From NCBI RefSeq assembly GCF_012726265.1, contig NZ_JAASAG010000015.1, positions 52,469-116,468 of the forward strand: a stretch of DNA of 64,000 nt. The letters are read 5' to 3'. Origin of the DNA: Streptomyces sp. HNM0575. GTDB lineage: Bacteria; Actinomycetota; Actinomycetes; Streptomycetales; Streptomycetaceae. Below the pieces are notes generated by a model. That model was not told the origin of the DNA, did not search any database, and saw only the letters and a program-made list of their open reading frames with translations. A program made the translations under genes and the position numbers. Of the stretch, positions 7,579-16,756 are shown piece by piece. Numbering within the stretch: the first letter of the stretch is position 1; the number at the start of each line of letters is the position of its first letter.

Positions 7579-10500
7579 ATGCCGGGATTCGTGCACCTGC
7601 ACGTCGCCTCCGGGTTCTCCATGAGATACGGGGCCTCGCACCCCGAGACGCTCGCCGAACGCGCCGCCGAGCGCAGCATGGACGCGGTCGCCCTCACCGA
7701 CAGGGACACCCTCGCCGGGGCGGTCCGCTTCGCGCGGGCGAGCGCGGGCGCCGGCGTACGTCCGGTGTACGGGGTGGACCTGGCCGTGGCGGAGCCGCCG
7801 GAGGAGAGGAGCGCGGTACGCCGCCGCCGTACCCCGGTCAGAGGCGGCGCCTTCATCGACGAGACGGCGCAGCGCGTCGTCTTCCTGGCCGGCCGGGGAG
7901 CCGTGGGGTGGGAACTGCTGTGCCGGCTGGTCACCGCGGCGCACGCCGGCGGCGGCGAGCGCCCCCGGCTGGAGTGGGAGGACCTGGCCGCGCTGGGAGG
8001 CGGGGGAGCCGCGTCGCGGTCCGCCGCGGACGGACACCGGTACGGGGACGTACGCGGAGGCGCCCACGCCCGTGGACCCGGACCCGGACTCGGACCCGGA
8101 TCCGGGGACGCGCTGACCGTGCTGCTCGGTCCCGACTCCGACGTCGGCCGCGCGCTGGCCGCCGGACGCCCCGACCGCGCGGCACGACGGCTGGACGGCT
8201 GGCGGGAGATCTTCGGCACGGGCGCGCTGCGCCTGGAGGTCGCCGGGCATCTGCCGCTGCGGGAGTCCGCGCGGATGCTGGGGCTCGCGGCGGAGCAGGG
8301 GGTCAAGCCCGTACTGGCCAACGGGGTGCGCTACGCCGATCCCAGCCAGGGCCCGGTCGCGGATGTGCTGGACGCGGCACGCCGCCTCGTGCCCGTCGAC
8401 CCCCGCAAGGGACTGGACGGCGGCGAGCGCTGGCTCAAGGGCCCGGAGGCCATGGCGGCGGCCGCCGAACGCATCGCCCGTGCCGCGGGCTACCGGAGCG
8501 ACACCGCGAGGCGGCTGCTGGCCCTGACGGAGGAGACCGCCGAGGCCTGCCGCGTCGACCCGCAGGACGACATCGGCATCGGGCGCGTGCACTTCCCCGA
8601 GCCGTGGCTGGTCGGGGCGGGCGGCGGCAGGAGCGCGGAGCGCGTGCTGCGTTCACGGTGCGCTGCCGGGATGGTCGCACGGCGGTACGAGGGGCTGCGG
8701 GACCGCTGGGACAGGCTCGAACACGAGCTGCGGATCATCGAAGGGCTCGGTTTCTCCTCATACTTCCTCACCGTCGCGCAAGTCGTCGAGGACGCACGGG
8801 CGATGGGCGTACGGGTCACGGCGCGCGGCTCGGGAGCCGGGTCCCTCGTCAACCATCTGCTGGGCATCGCGAACGCCGACCCCCTCGAACACGGCCTGCT
8901 CATGGAGCGGTTCCTCTCACCGCGCCGCGGCGCACTGCCGGACATCGACATCGACGTGGAGTCGGCACGGCGGCTGGAGGTCTACCGCGCCGTCTTCGAC
9001 CGCTTCGGCGAGGAGCGCGTCGCCGCCGTCGCCATGCCGGAGACCTACCGGGTGCGGCACGCGATCCGCGACGTGGGCGCGGCGCTGAGCATGGACCCCG
9101 CCGAGACCGACCGGCTCGCCAAGGCGTTCCCGCACATACGGGCGCGTGACGCGCGTGCCGCGCTCGACGAACTCCCCGAGCTGCGCGGCGTGGACGCCGA
9201 GCGGTACGGGCCCCGCTTCTGGGACCTGGTCGAGTCGCTGGACGCGCTGCCCCGCGGAATCGCCATGCACCCGTGCGGTGTGCTGCTCTCGGACTCCTCG
9301 CTCCGCGCCCGTACGCCCGTCGTGCCCACCAGCGGCGAGGTGCCGCTGAGCCCTCCGGGGTCGGGGAGCGCGCCCATCGCGATGTCGCAGTTCGACAAGG
9401 ACGACGTGGAGGAGATGGGGCTGCTGAAGCTGGATGTGCTGGGGGTGCGCATGCAGTCGGCGATGGCGCACGCGGTCACCGAGATCGAACGGGCCGGCGG
9501 CGGGCGCATCGTGCTGGACGAGGTGCCGCAGGACGACCCGGAGACGTACGCGCTGATCCGTTCCGCGGAGACGCTCGGCTGCTTCCAGATCGAGTCGCCG
9601 GGACAGCGCGACCTGGTGGGGCGGCTTCAGCCGGAGAGCTTCCACCATCTCGTCGTCGACATCTCGCTGTTCCGGCCGGGGCCGGTCGTCGCCGACATGG
9701 TGCGGCCGTTCATCGAGGCGCGGCACGGGCGGCGGCCCGCGGCGTATCCGCATCCGGACCTGGAGCCGGCGCTGCGGGAGACGTTCGGGGTCGTGGTCTT
9801 CCACGAGCAGATCATCGAGATCCTGTCGGTGATGACCGGATGCGACCGTGCGATGGCCGACGAGGCGCGGCGTGCGCTCTCGGACGAGGAGCGGCAGGGG
9901 AGGGTGCGGGCCTGGTTCGCGCAGGAGGCGTCCCGGCGCGGGTACGAGGCCGAAGTCGTCGGGCGCACCTGGGAGATCGTGGAGGCGTTCGGCTCGTACG
10001 GCTTCTGCAAGGCGCACGCCGTCGCCTTCGCCGTGCCGACGTATCAGTCGGCGTGGCTGAAGGCCCACCACCCTGCGGCCTTCTTCGCGGGAGTGCTGGA
10101 GCACGATCCGGGGATGTACCCGAAGCGGCTGCTGCTGGCGGACGCGCGCAGGCAGGGGGTGCCGGTGCTGCCGCTGGATGTGAACCGGTCGTCGGACTCC
10201 TATCGGATCGAACTGGTGTCTGATTCCAAGGGAGTTGAGGACGCGGAGACGACAGCGGAAGCGGGAACGGCAGCGGAAACGGCAGTGGCAGTACGTGAGT
10301 TGGAGCCGGAGCGGCAGGGGCAGGGCCCCCAGGGGCGGCATCGCTGGGGACTGCGTCTCGCCCTCTCCGAAGTGCAGGGCATCAGCGAGGCGGACGCGGA
10401 GCGCATCGCCGCAGGACGGCCCTACGACTCGCTGGCCGACCTCTGGCGGCGGGCGCGGCCGCCGCGTCCGGTCGCCGAAAAGCTCGCGTCCGTGGGGGCG

Positions 10501-11358
10501 TTGGACGCCTTCGCCCCCGGCGGCAACCGCCGCGACCTGCTGCTCCAGATCGCCGAACTCCATCGTCAGCAGCGCGGCGCCTCCGGTGTACGCGAGGGAC
10601 AGCTGGCGCTCGGTGAGGCGGCGGCGCCCGAACCGGCCGGGCTTCCCGATCTCGACGCCGACGAGCGGCTGGGCGCGGAGCTGAGGGTTCTCGGCATGGA
10701 CACCTCCCGGCACCTCATGGAGGATCACGCCGCGTTCCTGCGGGAGTTGGGCGTGCACTCCGCACGGGCGCTGCGCGACGTCCGGCACGGCGAGACGGTA
10801 CTGGTCGCCGGTGCCAAGGCCGCGACCCAGACCCCGCCGATCCGTTCCGGCCGGCGCGTCATCTTCAGCACCCTCGACGACGGCACAGGGCTGGTCGACC
10901 TCGCCTTCTTCGACGATTCCCACGCCGCGTGCGCACACACCGTCTTCCACTCCTGGCTGCTGCTGGTGCGGGGAGTGGTGCAGCGCCGGGGGCCGCGCAG
11001 CCTCAGCGTGGTCGGATCGGCCGCGTGGGACCTGGCCGAACTGGCCGGACTGCGCCGCACCGGCGGCCTGGACGCGGTCGCGGCCAGGCTGGCCGAGCCC
11101 CTGGAGGAAGGGACGGAGGAAGGAACAGAGGAGGGGACGGAAGAGGGGACTGAGGAGGGGCAGGAGAGCGGGCAGGAGAGCGGGCAGGAGCATGAGCCCG
11201 GGCAGGGCGACGGGCGGGGCGCGGGCGGCCGTACCGTCGAGGTGGCGAAGGGGTACCGGATGCATCCGTGGGCGGACCTGCGTCCCGCCGGAGACTCCGC
11301 CGACTCCGCCAAGGCGCTGCGCAAGCTGTGGCACTCCAGCCCGGGGAGCGCGGGATGA
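7579..11358 (+). CDS. dnaE2: Error-prone DNA polymerase III alpha subunit
   Basis: 1259 residues. It is the C-family polymerase used for mutagenic bypass during the SOS response. The N-terminal PHP domain begins FVHLHVASGFSMRYG; the palm contains ARGSGAGSLVNHLLG and the catalytic aspartates in LPDIDIDVE; the SFGSYGFCKAHA block and a C-terminal OB domain (about residue 1070 on) follow. ATG 7579 is preceded by GGAGG at the right distance; an in-frame ATG at 7552 is less likely. The gene overlaps the next by ATGA. Three low-complexity stretches interrupt conserved parts: a Gly-rich one near 165-180, an Ala/Thr/Glu one near 885-915, and five EEGT units near 1175 followed by QESGQESGQE. Confidence 0.95.
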   Translation: MPGFVHLHVASGFSMRYGASHPETLAERAAERSMDAVALTDRDTLAGAVRFARASAGAGVRPVYGVDLAVAEPPEERSAVRRRRTPVRGGAFIDETAQRVVFLAGRGAVGWELLCRLVTAAHAGGGERPRLEWEDLAALGGGGAASRSAADGHRYGDVRGGAHARGPGPGLGPGSGDALTVLLGPDSDVGRALAAGRPDRAARRLDGWREIFGTGALRLEVAGHLPLRESARMLGLAAEQGVKPVLANGVRYADPSQGPVADVLDAARRLVPVDPRKGLDGGERWLKGPEAMAAAAERIARAAGYRSDTARRLLALTEETAEACRVDPQDDIGIGRVHFPEPWLVGAGGGRSAERVLRSRCAAGMVARRYEGLRDRWDRLEHELRIIEGLGFSSYFLTVAQVVEDARAMGVRVTARGSGAGSLVNHLLGIANADPLEHGLLMERFLSPRRGALPDIDIDVESARRLEVYRAVFDRFGEERVAAVAMPETYRVRHAIRDVGAALSMDPAETDRLAKAFPHIRARDARAALDELPELRGVDAERYGPRFWDLVESLDALPRGIAMHPCGVLLSDSSLRARTPVVPTSGEVPLSPPGSGSAPIAMSQFDKDDVEEMGLLKLDVLGVRMQSAMAHAVTEIERAGGGRIVLDEVPQDDPETYALIRSAETLGCFQIESPGQRDLVGRLQPESFHHLVVDISLFRPGPVVADMVRPFIEARHGRRPAAYPHPDLEPALRETFGVVVFHEQIIEILSVMTGCDRAMADEARRALSDEERQGRVRAWFAQEASRRGYEAEVVGRTWEIVEAFGSYGFCKAHAVAFAVPTYQSAWLKAHHPAAFFAGVLEHDPGMYPKRLLLADARRQGVPVLPLDVNRSSDSYRIELVSDSKGVEDAETTAEAGTAAETAVAVRELEPERQGQGPQGRHRWGLRLALSEVQGISEADAERIAAGRPYDSLADLWRRARPPRPVAEKLASVGALDAFAPGGNRRDLLLQIAELHRQQRGASGVREGQLALGEAAAPEPAGLPDLDADERLGAELRVLGMDTSRHLMEDHAAFLRELGVHSARALRDVRHGETVLVAGAKAATQTPPIRSGRRVIFSTLDDGTGLVDLAFFDDSHAACAHTVFHSWLLLVRGVVQRRGPRSLSVVGSAAWDLAELAGLRRTGGLDAVAARLAEPLEEGTEEGTEEGTEEGTEEGQESGQESGQEHEPGQGDGRGAGGRTVEVAKGYRMHPWADLRPAGDSADSAKALRKLWHSSPGSAG

Positions 11359-12446
11359 CCGCCGGCACCAGAACCGGCACCAGAACCGGCATCGGCGCCG
11401 GCGCCGGCACCGGCAGCGGCACGGGAACCGGAACCGGATCCGGGCCCCGCCCCGGATCCGGCCCTCGTCCCCAACTCCACGTGCTGTACGTGCACTTCGG
11501 GGAGCAGACGGAAGAGGGGTTCTCCGCGCTGCTCGGACTGCTCGCCGACTTCACCCCCGTCGTGCAGGCGCTGCCGCCCGACGCCGCGCTCGCCGATGTA
11601 CGGGGCGCACTGCGCTACTTCGACCGCGACGCGGCCGGGCTGGCCCGCCTCGTCCGGCTCCGTGCGCTGGCCCTGCACGGCACCGACTGCACCGTCGGGG
11701 TCGCCGTCAATCCGCTGCTCGCGCGGATGGCGGCGCAGTGCGGGCCCCCGGGCTCGGTCCGTGCCGTACACCCGGAGGAGACCGCCGCGTTCCTCGCGGA
11801 CAAGCCCGTCGCGGCGCTGCACGGCGTGGGCACGGCGACCGCCGGCACCCTGCGGACGTACGGACTGGACACCGCCGGCCGCGTCGCGGACGCCGCCCCC
11901 GCCACCTTGCAGCGCATCCTCGGCGCGAAGAGCGGACGCCTTCTACACGAGCGTGCCCGCGGCGTCGACCCGGCCTCCGTGGTCCCCGACGAGCCGGCGC
12001 GTTCGGAGAGCGCGGAGTTCCGCTTCGGCCGGGACGAACTCGACACGGGCGCACGGCGCCGTGCGCTGCTCACCCTCGCCGACGAGCTGGGCTTCCGCAT
12101 GCGCGCGGGAGGGCAGGCCGCCCGCGCGCTGACCCTCACCGTCCGCTACGCCGACCGCTCCGTCACCGCACGCACCCGCAGGCTCGCCGAACCCTCCGCG
12201 CACACACCGGCGTTGACCGCCGCCGCCTACGCCCTGCACGACAGGCTCGGGCTTCAGCGGGCCCGCGTACGGGCGGTCGCCCTGCGCGCCGAGGAGCTGA
12301 TGCCCGCCGAACTGGCCGCCCGGCAGCTCTCGTTGGACCCCCGTGAGGAGAAGGCGAGGCGTGCCGAGGCGGCGGCGGACCGGGCGCGGCTGCGGTTCGG
12401 CCCGTCGGCGGCGCATCCGGCGGGGCTGTTCGGCGACGCGGCGTAG
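11355..12446 (+). CDS. ImuB-like, catalytically degenerate Y-family polymerase homologue
   Basis: 363 residues, translationally coupled to dnaE2 through ATGA. Helix-hairpin-helix and little-finger parts of a Y-family polymerase are recognisable (VAALHGVGTATAGTLRTYGL near 155; later GFRMRAGGQAARALTLTVRYAD). The palm carboxylates are absent: the usual first motif with the metal-binding aspartate reads VLYVHFGEQTEEG, and the SxDE motif is replaced by ALRYFDRD. This loss is the mark of ImuB, which acts as the clamp-binding adaptor for DnaE2/ImuC. No imuA-prime gene is next to it. The N terminus (2-36) is a Gly/Thr repeat encoded by hexamer repeats. Function by analogy; an active polymerase is unlikely. 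Confidence 0.85.
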   Translation: MTAGTRTGTRTGIGAGAGTGSGTGTGTGSGPRPGSGPRPQLHVLYVHFGEQTEEGFSALLGLLADFTPVVQALPPDAALADVRGALRYFDRDAAGLARLVRLRALALHGTDCTVGVAVNPLLARMAAQCGPPGSVRAVHPEETAAFLADKPVAALHGVGTATAGTLRTYGLDTAGRVADAAPATLQRILGAKSGRLLHERARGVDPASVVPDEPARSESAEFRFGRDELDTGARRRALLTLADELGFRMRAGGQAARALTLTVRYADRSVTARTRRLAEPSAHTPALTAAAYALHDRLGLQRARVRAVALRAEELMPAELAARQLSLDPREEKARRAEAAADRARLRFGPSAAHPAGLFGDAA

Positions 12447-12522
12447 CACCGGCGCCGGGCCGGGTCGGGCTGCCGGGCCGCCCGGCCGCCGGGCCGTCGG
12501 GCCCTCGTGGTCCGGCGGCCGC

Positions 12523-12981
12523 TCAGGCCCCGACGTCCAGCGCCGTCCCGTACAGGCGCTCCACCCTCAGCCGGAGGACCACCCGGCGTTCGTCCACCAG
12601 CTGCTCCAGGAAGGCGCGTTCGTCCGCGGGCCTCATCGATTCCGGGAGCATCGCGAGCACTTCCCTGCCGACGGCGTCACCCGGCACGCTCGTGATCTCG
12701 GAGACCTCCGCCTCGCCCTCGGCGACGGCGAAGGTCCACACGTCGGGGCCCGGCACATGCACGGAGGCACGCGGGTCGCGTCGCAGGTGCTTGACCTTCA
12801 CGCGGTCCGCGGTGGTGAAGAAGCGCACGATACGGGCCTCGGGGTCCCAGCTGTGCACCATGGTGGTCAGATGCGGGTGGCCGCTGCTCTTGTTGGTGGC
12901 GAGGACGCCGAAGTGCCGGGCGCCCAGCAGCTCGGAGAGGGCTTCTTCGGACAGGGCGCGGGGCCCCGGAGGTCGGCTCAT
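12523..12981 (-). CDS. PPOX-class flavin/F420 oxidoreductase
   Basis: 152 residues, a single split-barrel flavin domain. The stretch HFGVLATNKSSGHPHLTTMVHSWDPE and the FTTADRVKVKHLRRDPRASVHV block are typical of the pyridoxamine-phosphate-oxidase-like proteins of actinobacteria, many of which use coenzyme F420 rather than FMN. Such enzymes reduce small conjugated substrates, but no specific one can be named. I chose ATG 12981; a GTG five codons upstream (12996) is possible. Neither has a clear ribosome site. Convergent with the imuB-like gene. Confidence 0.85.
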   Translation of the reverse strand: MSRPPGPRALSEEALSELLGARHFGVLATNKSSGHPHLTTMVHSWDPEARIVRFFTTADRVKVKHLRRDPRASVHVPGPDVWTFAVAEGEAEVSEITSVPGDAVGREVLAMLPESMRPADERAFLEQLVDERRVVLRLRVERLYGTALDVGA

Positions 12982-13086
12982 GCCGAGGGCAACCACCGGG
13001 GCATGCCGGTGATTCCGCCCGCGGCCGGGCAGAACGGGCCCCGCCGGCCGGTGCGTTGTGTGCAGCGGGGGCCGGCCGGTGCAGCC

Positions 13087-13929
13087 TCAGCCCCGGCGAG
13101 CGGCGAGGTGCCGCTGCCGGGAGATCTCATAGAGCACGGCGGTCGCGGCGCCCGCCGCGTTGAGCGAACTCGCCGAACCGGCCATCGGGATGCGCACCGT
13201 GCGGTCGCACAGCTCGCGCCAGGCGGCGCTCAGCCCCGTCGTCTCGTTCCCGACGAGCAGCAGTACGGGGCCGGTCAGATCGGCGTCGAAGAGGTCGGCG
13301 TCGCCGTTCTCGTCCGTGCCGACGACGGCGATCCGCCGCCCGAGCGCCCTGTGCCGCTCCAGCCACGCCACGACCTCACGCGGCGAGGGCACCCGTACCG
13401 CGGGCAGCGCGAAGAGCGAACCGGTGCTCGCCCGCACCGACTTGGGGTCGTAGACGTCGGCGGCGTGACCCGCCACGATCACGCCGTCGGCGCCGAAGGC
13501 GTCCGCGGAACGGATGACCGTGCCGATGTTCCCCGGGCCGGAGGGTCGGTCGAAGAGCACGCCGAGGAAGCCGTCGCCCGCGACGTCGATGCGGGAGAGA
13601 TCGTCCTCCGGCATCTCGAGCACCGCGACGATCTCGGGCGCCGCCCCGGGTGCGGTCGCGTCCTTGCCGCCCAGCTCGGCGAGGAGCTCCGGCGCCATCG
13701 CGACCCGTTCCGCGCGTACGTCGCGCAGCAGCTCCTCCGCCCAGCGCGACAGCGGCCCGCGGGTGGAGTGGATCAACGTACGCACCGGCCAGCCGCGTTC
13801 GACGGCGACGGTGACTGGGCGGACGCCCTGGACGAGGAACTCCCCGGCGCGCTGCCGCTTGTTGCGGTTGGTCAGCAGTGAACACCACTGCTGGAAACGG
13901 GCGTTGCGGGTGGTGATCTTCAGAACCAC
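13087..13929 (-). CDS. TrmH/SpoU-family RNA 2'-O-methyltransferase
   Basis: 280 residues. An N-terminal substrate-binding part (VVLKITTRNARFQQWCSLL...KRQRAGEFLVQGVRPV) precedes a SPOUT domain with its three motifs: NIGTVIRSADAFGADGVI, LLLVGNETTGLS and IPMAGSASSLNAAGAATAVLYE, which build the knotted SAM site. It methylates ribose in rRNA or tRNA. Start GTG 13929 has GGGAGGA 7 bp upstream. The third motif usually reads SLNVSVA; here SLNAAGA, a mild variant. The exact target nucleotide cannot be predicted. In similar Streptomyces proteins a role in resistance to ribosome-acting antibiotics is sometimes suggested; nothing here supports that directly. Confidence 0.9.
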   Translation of the reverse strand: MVLKITTRNARFQQWCSLLTNRNKRQRAGEFLVQGVRPVTVAVERGWPVRTLIHSTRGPLSRWAEELLRDVRAERVAMAPELLAELGGKDATAPGAAPEIVAVLEMPEDDLSRIDVAGDGFLGVLFDRPSGPGNIGTVIRSADAFGADGVIVAGHAADVYDPKSVRASTGSLFALPAVRVPSPREVVAWLERHRALGRRIAVVGTDENGDADLFDADLTGPVLLLVGNETTGLSAAWRELCDRTVRIPMAGSASSLNAAGAATAVLYEISRQRHLAARRG

Positions 13930-14084
13930 CGGCTTCCTCCCGCTCGTGACCTCGTGCCGCCGCGGCAGCCTACACGGGATCGGGACGGTCACAGAATCTT
14001 CACAGTCACGGTTATGGCCCTTCAATGTTACCGCTGCGTTAATTGACGTGGCTTCGTCAAATGTGGCGTGCCTCACTCCGTGTA

Positions 14085-14230
14085 GCCCGACAGCCACCCC
14101 CACAGCCACCTCAACCCCACACCCCCACAACCACACCCCCACAACCCCCCACAGCCACACACCGGGCGACGCACCCGCACCACCCCCACGAGGCGCCACG
14201 AGAAAAAACGCCCCCTCACCCCCACGAGGA
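14085..14230. repeat. C/A-rich low-complexity leader before lipase gene
   Basis: The top strand here is almost free of G and made of CCCCACA/ACACCCCC-like words. It includes two copies of ACCCCCACGAGG (about 14184 and 14218), the second holding the lipase ribosome site. It is upstream of a secreted-enzyme gene and might be part of its 5' untranslated leader. Confidence 0.6.
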
Positions 14231-14237
14231 GACGGCA

Positions 14238-15224
14238 GTGAAACTGTCCTGGAAGCACACCCGCACCCCGGCAGTCGCCGCGGCGGCCGCGATCGTCATC
14301 ACCGCCCTCCCGCTCACGGCCTCGGGCGCCTCCGCGTCGGAGGCCCCACCGTCCGAGCCCGCCTCGTCGAACTCCGCGGCCTCGGAGTCCGCGGCCTCCG
14401 CGACCGCCTCGTCAGCGGACACCAGGGCCTCCGGCCAGGCCGAGTCGGCCGGCAAGTCCGAAGCCGCCTCGTCGGAGGGCGGCTGGAACGACTACAAGTG
14501 CAAGCCCTCAGAGGAACACCCCCGTCCCGTCGTGCTCGTGCACGGAACGGGCGGCAACGCGGTGGACAACTGGCTCGGTATGGCGCCGTACTTGAAGGAG
14601 CGCGGATACTGCGTCTTCTCCCTCGACTACGGCCAGTACAAGGGCATTCCGCTGCTCCACGGCCTCGGCTCCGTCGAGGACTCGGCCGCCCAGCTCGACG
14701 AGTTCGTCGACAAGGTCCTGGAGGCCACCGGCACCGGCAAGGTCGACATCGTCGGGCACTCGCAGGGCGGCATGCTGCCCCGCTACTACATGAAGTTCCT
14801 CGGCGGCCAGGACAAGGTGAACGCCCTCGTCGGCATAGCGCCGAGCAATCACGGCACCACGCTCAACGGGCTCACCAAGCTCGTCGACCTCATACCGGGA
14901 CTCGGCGACGCCGTCGACGGCCTCGCGCCCTCGCTGCTGGAGCAGGAGGAGGGCTCGGATCTGCTCAACCGCCTGAACGAGGGCGGCGACACCCTGCCCG
15001 GCGTGAAGTACACGGTGATCGCGACCAAGTACGACGAGGTCGTCACGCCCTACAAGTCGCAGTTCCTCCAGGGCCCGGACGTCAACAACGTGCTGCTTCA
15101 GGACCTGTGCCCGACCGACATCTCCGAGCACCTGGCGGCGGGCCTGTTCGACAAGCTCGTCTTCCACGAGACGGCCAACGCGCTCGACCCCGCCAACGCC
15201 GAGCCGACCACCTGCACTTCGTAG
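14238..15224 (+). CDS. Secreted alpha/beta-hydrolase lipase (class 2 lipase type)
   Basis: 328 residues. A signal peptide (about 1-33, ending ASGASA) is followed by a Ser/Ala-rich stretch (to about 85) and a lipase domain. The oxyanion-hole motif VLVHGTGG is near residue 97, the nucleophile is the serine in GHSQGG (near 176), and Asp/His partners lie in the C-terminal part (candidates in TKYDEVV and DKLVFHE). It hydrolyses esters outside the cell. GTG 14238 has GAGGAG 8 bp upstream. A very strong hairpin terminator follows 40 bp after the stop. Substrate chain length cannot be read from the sequence. Confidence 0.92.
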   Translation: MKLSWKHTRTPAVAAAAAIVITALPLTASGASASEAPPSEPASSNSAASESAASATASSADTRASGQAESAGKSEAASSEGGWNDYKCKPSEEHPRPVVLVHGTGGNAVDNWLGMAPYLKERGYCVFSLDYGQYKGIPLLHGLGSVEDSAAQLDEFVDKVLEATGTGKVDIVGHSQGGMLPRYYMKFLGGQDKVNALVGIAPSNHGTTLNGLTKLVDLIPGLGDAVDGLAPSLLEQEEGSDLLNRLNEGGDTLPGVKYTVIATKYDEVVTPYKSQFLQGPDVNNVLLQDLCPTDISEHLAAGLFDKLVFHETANALDPANAEPTTCTS

Positions 15225-15264
15225 CAGGCTCGCCCACACGACGAGCAGCGCAGAAGGCGCACGA

Positions 15265-15312
15265 GACGGCCGTGCCGGGGCTCCGCAGCAGCGGAACCCC
15301 GGCACGGCCGTC
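15265..15312. terminator. Strong hairpin terminator after lipase gene
   Basis: Arms at 15265-15286 and 15291-15312 pair over 22 bp with one mismatch and a 4-nt AGCA loop; the outer part is GACGGCCGTGCCGGGG paired with CCCCGGCACGGCCGTC. No U run follows. Confidence 0.92.
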
Positions 15313-15315
15313 GTA

Positions 15316-15686
15316 GCCGTCACTTCACAGTCGCGTCAGCTCTCGCAGAGCGTCTCCGCGTACGCAGGCGCGTAGCGCTCCTCCGGCAGTTCCAGCGCGT
15401 CCTGCCGGCGCTCCGGCGGCTCGGACGTCTTGGTCCGTCCCGGCCCGGAGGATCGCCATTCGGTGCCACGTCGCACGAACCGTCACTGCCCGACGTGGTG
15501 ATCAGACCCCGGCGTGGCGATCAGACACAGCGGCGAGTGTGCAAGCCACTCCCGGTCCAGCGCGTGCGCGTGCAGCGTGCTCCGGACCTTCCGTGCTGCG
15601 TGCGGGGCGAGTTCGCCCCGCAGTTCTCGCAGCTCGGCCTCCGAAGCGACTTCCCGCGTCGCCGCCGGCGGTTCCACATGTGCCAC
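15316..15686 (-). pseudogene. Remnant of an FMN-dependent PPOX-type flavoprotein gene
   Basis: Reading the minus strand from 15686, a frame gives VASEAELRELRGEL, then KVRSTLHAHALDREWLAHSPLCLIAT, which matches the start of the MSMEG_1061-type PPOX flavoproteins. The frame stops at 15483 (TGA). Directly beyond, in another frame, DGSCDVAPNGDPPG appears, the next conserved block of the same family, so at least one frameshift has split the gene. After that the family cannot be followed; a further open stretch ends ALELPEERYAPAYAETLCES at about 15334. The rest of the normal protein (about 130 residues) is missing. I infer a decayed gene with a frameshift and a large deletion. Confidence 0.6.
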
Positions 15687-15760
15687 CCTGCTTCACCTTC
15701 TCCGCAGGCCACGCAGGTCTCCTCGGCATCCTGGTCGTAACGGCAGTTCACGAACATCTG

Positions 15761-16756
15761 TCAGTTACCACCACGACGGCCGAGGTCCCGGCGACGAGCG
15801 GCGACGCAGACCAGCGCGGCACCGACGACGAGTACGCCCGCACCGGTCAGTGCGATGTTCGTCGTCATGGTGTCGTCGCCGCCGGTCTGGGCGAGCCGGT
15901 CGCCCTGCCCCTCGCTCTTGGTCGCGGGAGCGTTGTGGGCCGAGTGCCCGCCCTGAGCGCTGTGCTCCATGTGCATGGACTGCCCGTGCGACGGGTTGCC
16001 GTGCCCGTGGTGCTCCACGGTCGACTTGGGCGCGCCCGCGGCGATCTGCGAGTCGCTGGGCGCGTCGGGCGCCTTGCCCGCGGCCTTGGTCTGCGCGCCG
16101 GAGGCCGCGGCACCGGCCTGGCTGCCGCCGAAGTCCACGTCCGAGCAGGTGTAGAACGCCTCGGGGCTGTCGGAGCGCTGCCAGGTGCTGTAGATGAGGT
16201 GACGGCCGCTCCTCTTGGGCACGTCGGCGCTGAACTTGTACTCGCCGCCCTGGAGTTGCGGATCCTTGATCTTGGCGAACGGCTTGGACTCCAGGTCCGA
16301 CCACTTCAGCGGCTTGGACGGGTCGTAGCCGGACTTGGTGATGTACAGCTCGAAGGTGCCCTTGTGCGGGGCGGTCGCCTTGTAGGAGAAGGCGTGCTTG
16401 CCCGCCTTCATCTTCGAGGCGGGCCAGTCCTTGCGCGGCAGGTCCAGGCCCTTGTACTTGGTGCGTCCGGCGCTGCACAGCTTCCCGTCCGGGATGATCT
16501 GCTTGTGCTTGCCGGCCGCGTCCGGGATGTTGACCTCGTTCCAGTCGTAGAGCGCCTGGGTGCCGCCGGCCTTGACGGCCGCCTTGCACGCGGCGGACTG
16601 CGGGTTCTCCGGCCCCTCGGCGAAACAGCCGGAGACGCGGCTGACCGGGTCCGTCATCGACCCGTGTGCTGCGGCGGGGGCCGCGCTTGCCATGCAGAGC
16701 GCGAGCGGCACTGCTCCGACGGCGGCCATGCGGGCGACGGTGCGGCGAGCGGACAT
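15761..16756 (-). CDS. Cell-wall-anchored AA10 lytic polysaccharide monooxygenase with His/Met-rich linker
   Basis: 331 residues. The signal peptide is cut after PAAA so that His31 becomes the mature N terminus; with His131 (TAPHKG) it forms the copper histidine brace of AA10 chitin/cellulose oxygenases. The catalytic domain spans 31-209. Then comes a linker whose part 249-274 is packed with His and Met (EHHGHGN, SMHMEHS, GGHSAHN), then the sortase E signal LAQTG (288-292), a membrane helix and an RRR tail. So the enzyme should be attached to peptidoglycan rather than released. The His/Met stretch probably binds copper and may load the active site. Anchored AA10 proteins in Streptomyces have been linked to wall remodelling and development as well as chitin use. 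Confidence 0.93.
   Translation of the reverse strand: MSARRTVARMAAVGAVPLALCMASAAPAAAHGSMTDPVSRVSGCFAEGPENPQSAACKAAVKAGGTQALYDWNEVNIPDAAGKHKQIIPDGKLCSAGRTKYKGLDLPRKDWPASKMKAGKHAFSYKATAPHKGTFELYITKSGYDPSKPLKWSDLESKPFAKIKDPQLQGGEYKFSADVPKRSGRHLIYSTWQRSDSPEAFYTCSDVDFGGSQAGAAASGAQTKAAGKAPDAPSDSQIAAGAPKSTVEHHGHGNPSHGQSMHMEHSAQGGHSAHNAPATKSEGQGDRLAQTGGDDTMTTNIALTGAGVLVVGAALVCVAARRRDLGRRGGN

Noticed and set aside
11355..12446. Active DinB/Pol IV
   Set aside because: Both catalytic carboxylate motifs are absent and the gene is coupled to dnaE2, as for ImuB.
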